This document shows, piece after piece, positions 63,501-64,000 of a stretch of DNA of 64,000 nucleotides; within the stretch, counting starts at the first letter, position 1; every line of letters starts with the position of its first letter. Origin of the DNA: Alviniconcha marisindica (Eukaryota > Mollusca > Gastropoda > Provannidae); the NCBI GenBank assembly GCA_018857735.1, contig JABMCL010002049.1, forward strand, positions 2,225,001 to 2,289,000, in the 5' to 3' direction. The notes under the pieces were generated by a model that searched no databases, had not been told where the DNA came from, and saw only the letters and a program-made list of their open reading frames with translations. A program made the position numbers and the translations under genes.

Positions 63501-63817
63501 CAGCAGAAGTACATGGCAAGCAACCTGAGTCTGCACAATTTTTTTACAGCACTTCTTTATGTGCAGTACACCCTGCCACTAAGGCATCTGCATTCTGTCT
63601 TCAAGGGTACAAGTCCTTAGTTAAAGTGAGGATACTAAACAAGGTTACCAAATCAGAGGTAGCAGAAAGAAGGCAATACCCCCCCCCCCCCAGCAACAAA
63701 CTACCAAAACAACTTACACTGGTTGTAGGCATCGTGATTCCAGTTCTTGCCAACGTTGGGAGCTCCATCGTTGAGAACGCAGTCTGCCTGCCATGTCTGA
63801 AGTGCCTTCTTTAACGA
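23272..63817 (-). CDS. FTSJ3: FTSJ3/SPB1 pre-rRNA 2'-O-ribose methyltransferase, 5'-incomplete gene span
   Basis: Seventeen minus-strand exons join to 2208 nt, which is 735 codons plus TAG. All sixteen introns are GT-AG and every phase matches. The protein is a nucleolar SAM-dependent enzyme of 60S and 18S pre-rRNA processing. Three of the four FtsJ catalytic K-D-K-E residues are visible, at fragment positions D17 (VLNDGAPN), K57 (FVTKVF) and E92 (SAEIFVVC). After the methyltransferase come the DUF3381-type region (about 130-320), a long acidic low-complexity stretch (E/D runs around 380-510), and the SPB1_C domain (about 515-700: [41 protein letters not shown]). It ends in a lysine-rich tail. 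By comparison with human FTSJ3 (about 847 residues), roughly 100 N-terminal residues, with the first catalytic lysine and the SAM-binding GG motif, lie past the window edge. Intron 15 is about 26.8 kb; the rest are 0.2-1.5 kb. Confidence 0.95.
24252..24343 (-). CDS. FTSJ3: FTSJ3 exon (window exon 16), SPB1_C
   Basis: Acceptor tttgtgtgcag|ATG and donor AAACA|gtgtgt. Residues 619-649 contain [20 protein letters not shown], matching human KRLEQTRKKAEAV and ISEREKV. Its phase 0 start follows directly from exon 15, which supports the very long intron. Confidence 0.94.
24411..24470 (+). repeat. SINE family A tail fragment
   Basis: Contains gtccctaataagcc and ggtttctgtggacgttaag, the 3' end of family A, without a tRNA-like head. 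Confidence 0.65.
25253..25499 (-). mobile_element. SINE family A, near full length
   Basis: On the minus strand it reads as a tRNA-derived head (gagccggtttggcctagtgg as box A, GGTTCGAATCC as box B). The body includes ctcacaattatgaaacatta, and the tail includes tggtttctgtggacgttaag. Other copies lie at 32917, 43115, 43435 and 44127. Confidence 0.8.
26549..26618 (+). mobile_element. Short hairpin element, copy 1 (70 bp)
   Basis: The left arm is CACTCCGAGCATCGCTTTCC, the loop CCTTCCTCCAAAGGAAGG, and the right arm GTAAACCAGTGCTTGGAG. The arms fold into an imperfect stem. It is flanked by a perfect 10-bp direct repeat, gggtagctca, at 26539-26548 and 26619-26628. Confidence 0.75.
26634..26710 (-). 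mobile_element. Short hairpin element, copy 2 (inverted)
   Basis: The reverse orientation of the same family: AAAGCACTGGTTTACGAC ... TGTCGGAAAGCGAGGCTTGG. Possible diverged flanking repeats are gctcagtggc and gttcagtggt (8 of 10). Confidence 0.65.
27082..27176. repeat. Two-copy 45-48-bp direct duplication
   Basis: The unit beginning agcagcggcaaaatcaactc occurs twice, ending actaaactgact. I see nothing else structured between 26711 and 27600. Confidence 0.8.
27602..27671 (+). mobile_element. Short hairpin element, copy 3
   Basis: The loop region CCTTCCTCCTTGGAGGAAGG forms nine perfect pairs around TT. The arms are CACACTTCGAGCATC and CAGTGCTTGGAG. No matching flanking repeat was seen. Confidence 0.7.
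27980..28062. repeat. TG-rich microsatellite
   Basis: Interrupted (TG)n with gcgtgcg interruptions. Confidence 0.9.
28508..28795. repeat. 42-bp minisatellite, about 7 copies, derived from SINE A body
   Basis: The unit runs from aaatggctcacaccaccgcc to gttagtgaagcatta. It matches the SINE A body segment ctcacaattaatgaaacatt / aaaatggctctcat. Its length is a multiple of three, so both strands are open. Confidence 0.92.
28796..28990 (+). repeat. SINE A tail variant with embedded half-hairpin
   Basis: Contains taaatgcaggagccattctg and gtggtgacaatgtag from SINE A, then gatctcggcccccaccagta as at 43660-43700. The right half of the hairpin family (gaaggatgtcgtaaagcgct) is embedded at 28866-28892. 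Confidence 0.6.
29365..29440. repeat. Short interspersed repeat, also at 35925-36000
   Basis: Both copies share tttataaagYgcaaaaYctt, gtccg and gactattctaagcacaYaca before an AC-rich tract. The family is unknown. Confidence 0.6.
30003..30120. repeat. Compound (TG)n(AG)n(TG)n microsatellite
   Basis: TG and AG dinucleotide blocks of about 34, 40 and 44 bp, then cacgcgcgcg. Confidence 0.97.
30152..30863. repeat. 48-bp minisatellite, about 15 copies
   Basis: The unit is gtgtacgttgaaaagaacgt + gcaYcagtttgatctttgct + gtcaacat. Copies differ mainly at cat/cac/cag and ttagc/ttcgc/tttgc. Length 48 keeps frames open on both strands, giving the spurious 250-codon frame at 30292-31044. Confidence 0.97.
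31096..31160. repeat. Poly-G tract
   Basis: G runs of up to about 28 nt on the plus strand, broken by single T, C or A. Confidence 0.95.
31283..32582 (-). mobile_element. 5'-truncated non-LTR retrotransposon (LINE)
   Basis: The minus strand encodes the C-terminal part of a LINE reverse transcriptase ORF, then a 3' UTR of about 270 bp with AATAAA (31309-31314). The 3' end is a short tandem repeat of gacttca (31283-31304), as in LINEs that end in microsatellite-like tails rather than poly-A. The 5' end stops abruptly at a (GA)n tract. The insertion is sense relative to FTSJ3. Confidence 0.8.
31583..32577 (-). pseudogene. Broken C-terminal fragment of LINE reverse transcriptase ORF2
   Basis: The first part (32577-31873) contains [21 protein letters not shown] and [20 protein letters not shown], which follow the RT thumb region in mollusc-type non-LTR elements. 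The second part (31828-31583) contains a C-x2-C-x6-H-x4-C zinc-knuckle ([18 protein letters not shown]). The two lie in different frames. A one-base-scale indel near 31880 followed by TAG breaks the ORF. The catalytic YxDD core and the endonuclease are missing because of 5' truncation, so it cannot be active. Confidence 0.8.
32588..32664. repeat. (GA)n microsatellite
   Basis: About 77 bp, one interruption. It abuts the truncated 5' end of the LINE. Confidence 0.97.
32917..33226 (+). mobile_element. SINE family A, full length with target-site duplication
   Basis: The tRNA-like head has box A (tttggcctagccgtaaggcg) and box B (GGTTCGAATC). The body includes cattaaaatggctctcat, cattctggtggtgacagtgt and a C-rich stretch. 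The tail gtccctaataagcc...gacgttaagcatcatg ends the element. Flanking copies of cgtaatccgYcc at 32905-32916 and 33227-33238 look like a target-site duplication. Confidence 0.85.
33285..33354 (+). mobile_element. Short hairpin element, copy 4 (70 bp)
   Basis: CACACTCCGAGCACCGC ... ACCGGTGCTTGGAGTTT. It is flanked by perfect 10-bp repeats gcatcagtac at 33275-33284 and 33355-33364. Confidence 0.78.
33365..33436 (+). mobile_element. Short hairpin element, copy 5 (72 bp)
   Basis: Same family, with loop CCTTCCTCCTTGAAGGAAGG. Flanks are gcatcagtac (33355-33364) and gcatcaatac (33437-33446). It shares the middle repeat with copy 4, so the two copies and the flank form a tandem. Confidence 0.78.
33838..34022 (+). 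mobile_element. SINE family B
   Basis: Contains atgtcctcagatgtcagttg, acatactagggacaagttgt and tttacgtccacggaaaccag, and ends cacacagctcctgaac. Other copies are at 41395, 45897 and 46074. No clear tRNA box pair was seen, so the class is an inference from its dispersed, same-ended copies. Confidence 0.6.
34211..34287 (+). mobile_element. Short hairpin element, copy 6
   Basis: CACACTCCGAGCATCGC ... CCAGTGGCTTGGAGTGT, with a six-base cacact duplication at its start. Flanks are ccgacaggca (34201-34210) and gcgacaggca (34288-34297), nine of ten identical. Confidence 0.7.
34299..34366 (-). mobile_element. Short hairpin element, copy 7 (inverted)
   Basis: AAACACCAAGCGCTGG ... AAAGCGGTGCTCGGAGTGTG, inverted directly after copy 6. 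The loop is CCTCCTTGGAGG. Flanking cgaca is only partly repeated. Confidence 0.68.
34397..34834 (+). mobile_element. Short hairpin element, copy 8, split by a TIR-bearing insertion
   Basis: The left half (34397-34431) stops in the loop at cttcctccaa and the right half resumes at 34797 with gaaggaaggatgtcg. The two halves are flanked outside by a 20-bp repeat with one mismatch (34377-34396 and 34836-34855; tgtccactgacgagc common). The insert of about 365 bp carries inverted copies of atttagttacgccac at its ends. Confidence 0.65.
34433..34796. mobile_element. Non-coding insertion with terminal inverted repeats
   Basis: The left end ctctgccagatttagttacg + ccactg faces the right end cgtggcgtaactaaatacgg + cagtgg. 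No open frame of note and no confident target-site duplication were seen. The superfamily is undetermined. Confidence 0.5.
34856..35620. other. GC-rich stretch without a recognised feature
   Basis: About 34850-35330 is distinctly GC-rich with CpGs, then it turns AT-rich. I see no exon, RNA gene or repeat copy. Confidence 0.5.
35625..35752. repeat. (AC)n tract with duplicated gattgcacgtgacggtattc
   Basis: The 20-mer just named occurs at 35605-35625 and again near 35671-35690, each followed by AC dinucleotides and actgatac. Confidence 0.85.
36361..36660 (+). mobile_element. tRNA-derived SINE family C
   Basis: The head gggcgtagctcagtggtcag has a near-perfect box A and GGTTCGAGTCCC a perfect box B. 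The acceptor stem cannot pair, so it is not a tRNA gene. The body contains tagcacgtaaaagatcccgg and ccagaagtgcaggtggcggg, and the tail gtggctttgcacgaag. It is preceded by gagcccaggacggccacctt, a segment shared with SINE B. Confidence 0.75.
36661..37138. other. Unique-looking DNA, no feature seen
   Basis: Between SINE C and the 56-bp array; nothing recognised. Confidence 0.5.
37139..38824. repeat. 56-61-bp minisatellite, about 29 copies
   Basis: The core is gatcaaagactggtcaaagc + tggtagactgcatgatgcgg + cgcatggtataatta. The left part alternates cgcat and gggtat endings. The right part (from about 38290) is a 61-bp variant with gcaagatgcggcgcacatta. The structure implies two rounds of amplification. 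Confidence 0.96.
38930..39062. repeat. TG/TGCG microsatellite
   Basis: Alternating purine-pyrimidine (gtgtgtgcgtgcgtgcgtgc) for about 130 bp, Z-DNA prone. Confidence 0.93.
39371..40390. mobile_element. Foldback DNA element, about 1.02 kb
   Basis: The left end tggcggcttactagcgtcaa + aagacaaaattagtaatt and the reverse complement of the right end (40343-40390) match with few differences. Inside are many further copies in both orientations of gcgtcaaaag and aattagtaattatgtgc. A nested repeat fragment (39606-39770) lies within it. It is non-coding. Confidence 0.7.
39606..39770 (+). repeat. Interspersed repeat fragment, relative of 5686-5945
   Basis: An aataataataat tail joins gggaacttatagagcgcttt + cgg, then gtgcacaaatactcat. 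It is inverted relative to the copy at 5686-5945. Confidence 0.6.
40431..40543. repeat. (AC)n(TC)n compound microsatellite, duplicated
   Basis: acacac...gttctctctc...cacacac...gttctctctc...cacaca: a two-copy higher-order repeat. Confidence 0.95.
40735..41185. repeat. 52-bp minisatellite, 9 copies
   Basis: The unit is gtgtctttatatcttgagcc + ggttaccagatcaaactgtg + tacatcctgtat. Copies are nearly identical, which suggests recent expansion or homogenisation. Confidence 0.97.
41395..41560 (+). mobile_element. SINE family B copy
   Basis: Begins after (GTAG)n, contains gtcctcagatgtcagttgac and tacgtccacggaaaccagaa, and ends cacacagctcctgaac. Confidence 0.6.
42293..43112 (+). repeat. 107-bp array of SINE A tRNA-like heads, 7 full copies
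   Basis: Copies start at 42350, 42457, 42564, 42671, 42778, 42885 and 42992, plus a partial one before. Each contains gagccggtctgtcccagcgg (diverged box A), GGTTCGATTCGG (box B-like), gcaagatggagcgggtgcgc and an A8 run. The next unit, at 43115, is a normal SINE A. Confidence 0.93.
43115..43438 (+). mobile_element. SINE family A, full length
   Basis: The head gtgagccggtttggcctagc, box B GGTTCGATTCCC, body acattaaaatgtctctcatt and tail gtccctaataagctttatgg are all present. It is continuous with the 107-bp array, of which it is the likely parent. Confidence 0.82.
43435..43700 (+). mobile_element. SINE family A variant copy
   Basis: The head starts inside box A (ttggcctaccggtaaaggcg). The body is diverged, and the alternative tail cggatctcggtccccgccgc is also seen at 28925. 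It runs straight into the 42-bp array. Confidence 0.7.
43684..44063. repeat. 38/42-bp minisatellite, about 9 copies, from a SINE A tail variant
   Basis: The unit is cttggcgttacagaagtcta + aagcctctccattgatagaa + aa. The first two copies lack ttga, giving 38 bp. The 42-bp copies encode 14-residue peptide repeats on both strands, which I take as fortuitous. Confidence 0.94.
44127..44418 (+). mobile_element. SINE family A, full length
   Basis: The head is gtgagttggtttggtctagc with box B GGTTCGATACC. Then come the body and the tail ggtttctgtggacgttaagc. Confidence 0.8.
44419..45670. other. Purine-rich DNA with repeated poly-G runs
   Basis: G runs of 10-20 nt occur near 44579, 44627, 44768, 44919 and 45275. 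Between them agatcaacgac/gatcagcgac-like segments recur, suggesting a decayed tandem repeat. I see no gene. Confidence 0.5.
45680..45875 (-). repeat. Two SINE B partial copies
   Basis: Each contains ttacgtccacaaaaaccg or a close match, ggcttattagggacgggagc, caggacggccacctcgactt and cacacagctcctgagctctg. The first half of family B is absent. Orientation is arbitrary for these fragments. Confidence 0.6.
45897..46244 (+). mobile_element. Two tandem SINE family B copies
   Basis: Copies at 45897-46055 and 46074-46244, each with cttcagatgtcagYtgacat-type start and cacaYagctcctgaactatg end. Confidence 0.65.
46540..47130. repeat. Roughly 120-bp repeat with G-runs, about 5-6 copies
   Basis: Each copy has ggctgtgttggttttgctgg, gactgataggcctaacaaa and a variable TG/G run. 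Copies are diverged and the period varies with the G tract. Confidence 0.85.
47344..48414. repeat. 36/46-bp minisatellite, roughly two dozen copies
   Basis: The left part has a 36-bp unit (acccagggaaacgagcaggt + actcgtaaaacaactg). The right part has a 46-bp unit (acccagggaaacaagcaggt + actcctacaacaaggctgaa + caaacg). Mixed units near 47560-47700 join them. Confidence 0.96.
48653..48827. repeat. (TG)n(AG)n(TG)n microsatellite with poly-G end
   Basis: About 65 bp TG, 70 bp AG, 16 bp TG and a G13 run. Confidence 0.97.
48828..49630. other. Intron DNA, no gene seen
   Basis: Contains a poly-G run at 48965-48984, a C-rich tract at 49070-49230 and an AT-rich run at 49440-49495. Nothing else recognised. 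Confidence 0.5.
49636..49812. repeat. (TG)n microsatellite with TGAG interruptions
   Basis: About 175 bp of TG-rich sequence. Confidence 0.95.
49813..50555. other. Intron DNA, no feature seen
   Basis: Unique-looking sequence before the 27-bp array. Confidence 0.5.
50562..50850. repeat. 27-bp minisatellite, about 10 copies
   Basis: The unit gggaaggggactgtggggaa + agggtgt, G-rich on the plus strand. Several copies are shortened. Confidence 0.94.
51129..51221 (-). CDS. FTSJ3: FTSJ3 exon (window exon 15), SPB1_C
   Basis: Acceptor ttgtgttgcag|GAA and donor AAGAAG|gtgagc. Residues 588-618 contain INARPIKK-like [20 protein letters not shown]. The intron that follows is about 26.8 kb. Confidence 0.96.
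51931..52018 (-). CDS. FTSJ3: FTSJ3 exon (window exon 14), SPB1_C
   Basis: Acceptor gcatttcaacag|G and donor ACCAAG|gtaact. Residues 558-587 contain [20 protein letters not shown], matching human DEGELPEWFVQEEKQHRIR. Confidence 0.95.
52085..52960. repeat. 46-bp minisatellite, about 19 copies, in an FTSJ3 intron
   Basis: The unit is gcaatgcaaggtcatcagct + gttgcaatgaaaatccccaa + actgtt. On the minus strand each unit reads ttttcattgcaacag, which resembles the real acceptor at 52019 (tgcatttcaacag). Confidence 0.95.
53516..53639 (-). CDS. FTSJ3: FTSJ3 exon (window exon 13), start of SPB1_C
   Basis: Acceptor ttgttgtgacag|AT and donor CACAG|gtgaga. Residues 517-558 read [28 protein letters not shown] and DIIESGYH, matching human [28 protein letters not shown] and DLIDNSFN. 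Its 5' end and acceptor are repeated eleven times immediately upstream (53640-54356). Confidence 0.95.
53640..54356. repeat. 65-bp minisatellite containing the exon 13 acceptor, 11 copies
   Basis: Copies start near 53672, 53739, 53804, 53869, 53934, 53999, 54064, 54123, 54184, 54250 and 54305. Each repeats the first 33 or so nt of exon 13 plus ccttgttgtgacag on the minus strand. Confidence 0.95.
54599..54634 (-). CDS. FTSJ3: FTSJ3 36-nt microexon (window exon 12)
   Basis: Acceptor tctcttcag|AA and donor AAAGATG|gtatgt. It encodes [11 protein letters not shown] plus two split codons (residues 505-517). Because it is 36 nt and flanked by introns of the same phase, skipping it would keep the frame. 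Confidence 0.78.
55178..55330 (-). CDS. FTSJ3: FTSJ3 exon (window exon 11), Asp/Ser-rich
   Basis: Acceptor ctgctttttcag|AT and donor AATGCAG|gtactg. Residues 454-505 are a near-pure D/S/E/G run after [12 protein letters not shown], comparable to the DSDSSTSSEEEE acidic tract in human FTSJ3. Casein-kinase-2-type sites are numerous. Confidence 0.88.
56093..56186 (-). CDS. FTSJ3: FTSJ3 exon (window exon 10)
   Basis: Acceptor ttgtcacag|GAT and donor CTGG|gtcagt. Residues 423-454 are acidic ([17 protein letters not shown]). Conservation is low here, so the call rests on the frame match and the splice sites. Confidence 0.85.
56969..57065 (-). CDS. FTSJ3: FTSJ3 exon (window exon 9)
   Basis: Acceptor cgtgtttcag|T and donor AGCAAG|gtgggc. 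Residues 390-422 contain NNPLVVEME and TASWFSK, parallel to human ENPLLVPLE and NLWFSK. Confidence 0.92.
57170..57775. repeat. Degenerate tandem copies of the exon 8 3' end and donor
   Basis: Plus-strand actcacctctgaccctcctc plus ccatccacttctatcagg recurs near 57275, 57353, 57492, 57590 and 57666, with ttcaacaccaggacattctg between. The period is irregular, about 75-140 bp. Confidence 0.85.
57776..57996 (-). CDS. FTSJ3: FTSJ3 exon (window exon 8)
   Basis: Acceptor ccgccctcag|GAG and donor CAGAG|gtgagt. Residues 317-390 start with [20 protein letters not shown] and continue as an acidic segment. Diverged copies of its 3' end and donor are repeated downstream at 57170-57775. Confidence 0.94.
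58133..58290. repeat. GA-rich microsatellites
   Basis: Two short (GA)n tracts at 58139-58170 and 58255-58290. Confidence 0.85.
58714..58849 (-). CDS. FTSJ3: FTSJ3 exon (window exon 7)
   Basis: Acceptor ttttgcag|G and donor AAGCAG|gtacgt. Residues 271-316 contain [20 protein letters not shown] and [13 protein letters not shown], diagnostic against human VELKMDLPG...ETGMFSL. Confidence 0.95.
59665..60262. repeat. 30-bp minisatellite, about 20 copies, abutting FTSJ3 exon 6
   Basis: The unit is cctccccacactgaagcaca + gacccccaaa. All three minus-strand frames are open because 30 is a multiple of three and no frame of the unit has a stop. This gives spurious 250-300-codon frames. Confidence 0.96.
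60275..60385 (-). CDS. FTSJ3: FTSJ3 exon (window exon 6), acidic
   Basis: Acceptor ctgttgcag|G and donor AAAAG|gtcagc. Residues 234-271 are a glutamate-rich coiled segment ([20 protein letters not shown]). A 30-bp minisatellite begins about 15 bp downstream of the donor. Intron retention would stay open (see finding). Confidence 0.92.
60587..60664 (-). CDS. FTSJ3: FTSJ3 exon (window exon 5)
   Basis: Acceptor ttctttcag|G and donor AAAAG|gtatct. Residues 208-234 ([19 protein letters not shown]) correspond to the human LLNWRTKLRR helix region. Confidence 0.92.
61058..61158 (-). CDS. FTSJ3: FTSJ3 exon (window exon 4)
   Basis: Acceptor gatgtggacag|ATC and donor ATCAA|gtgagt. Residues 175-208 contain [20 protein letters not shown] and [10 protein letters not shown], parallel to human [20 protein letters not shown]. 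Confidence 0.94.
61387..61412. repeat. Poly-C tract
   Basis: A run of about 23 C in an FTSJ3 intron. Confidence 0.95.
61756..61864 (-). CDS. FTSJ3: FTSJ3 exon (window exon 3)
   Basis: Acceptor gtgtttcag|G and donor AGCATG|gtaggt. Residues 138-174 contain [15 protein letters not shown], matching human EGYAEGDLTLYH at the start of the DUF3381 region. Confidence 0.94.
62519..62831 (-). CDS. FTSJ3: FTSJ3 exon (window exon 2)
   Basis: Acceptor attttttcag|CG and donor CAAAG|gtgaag. It encodes residues 34-138: the second catalytic lysine ([14 protein letters not shown]), [15 protein letters not shown] with the catalytic glutamate, and the [13 protein letters not shown] segment typical of FTSJ3. 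Confidence 0.97.
63718..63817 (-). CDS. FTSJ3: FTSJ3 exon (window exon 1)
   Basis: Acceptor gcattgcag|TCG and donor CAGT|gtaagt. It encodes fragment residues 1-33 with the catalytic aspartate in [10 protein letters not shown]. It starts in phase 0, so at least one coding exon lies upstream, beyond 64000. Confidence 0.95.
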
Positions 63818-64000
63818 CTGCAATGCAAAGGCAATTAGATGATTAGTAACTGGAATTTAACATCCTGTAAACCACACAGGGTCAGCACAGGATGATTGAG
63901 TTGGTTAATTAGTAACTGGATTTTAATATTGTGTAAACCACACAGGGTGATCAAGTTGGTTAATTAGTAATTGGATTTTAAGGTGATCAAGTTAATATTT

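Overview
This is animal nuclear DNA. Genes are split by GT-AG introns, and the sequence is dense in microsatellites, minisatellites and tRNA-derived SINEs. Protein similarity and repeat style suggest a lophotrochozoan, most likely a gastropod mollusc; the phylum is an inference. Two genes are supported. They are convergent, and their 3' ends lie about 3.3 kb apart.

Plus strand, 7900-18560: a complete five-exon 14-3-3 epsilon gene (YWHAE), 256 codons, with an intact phosphopeptide-binding groove. Upstream (1-7899) is repeat-rich flanking DNA with a TTAA-flanked MITE at 3032-3264. A second TTAA-flanked element (9324-9930) sits in intron 1.

Minus strand, 63817 down to 23272: the 3' seventeen coding exons of FTSJ3/SPB1, the nucleolar pre-rRNA 2'-O-ribose methyltransferase. 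They give 735 codons and every exon junction keeps the reading frame. The exons encoding the N-terminal SAM-binding part lie beyond the right edge. Fifteen of the sixteen introns are 0.2-1.5 kb. The other, 24344-51128, is about 26.8 kb and holds most of the unusual DNA. It contains a 5'-truncated LINE, several SINE families, eight tandem arrays, a 1-kb foldback element, and a family of roughly 70-bp imperfect hairpins, several flanked by 10-bp direct repeats.

The most interesting observations are: (1) the mobile-looking hairpin family (26549-34834); (2) three tandem arrays, each amplified from a different segment of one SINE family; (3) FTSJ3 minisatellites that have duplicated real splice sites, including an in-frame alternative acceptor predicted to add 44 residues; and (4) a 30-bp minisatellite into which exon 6 reads without a stop. 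No operon, CRISPR array, virus or toxin gene was seen. Most long open frames here are products of repeat units whose length is a multiple of three.
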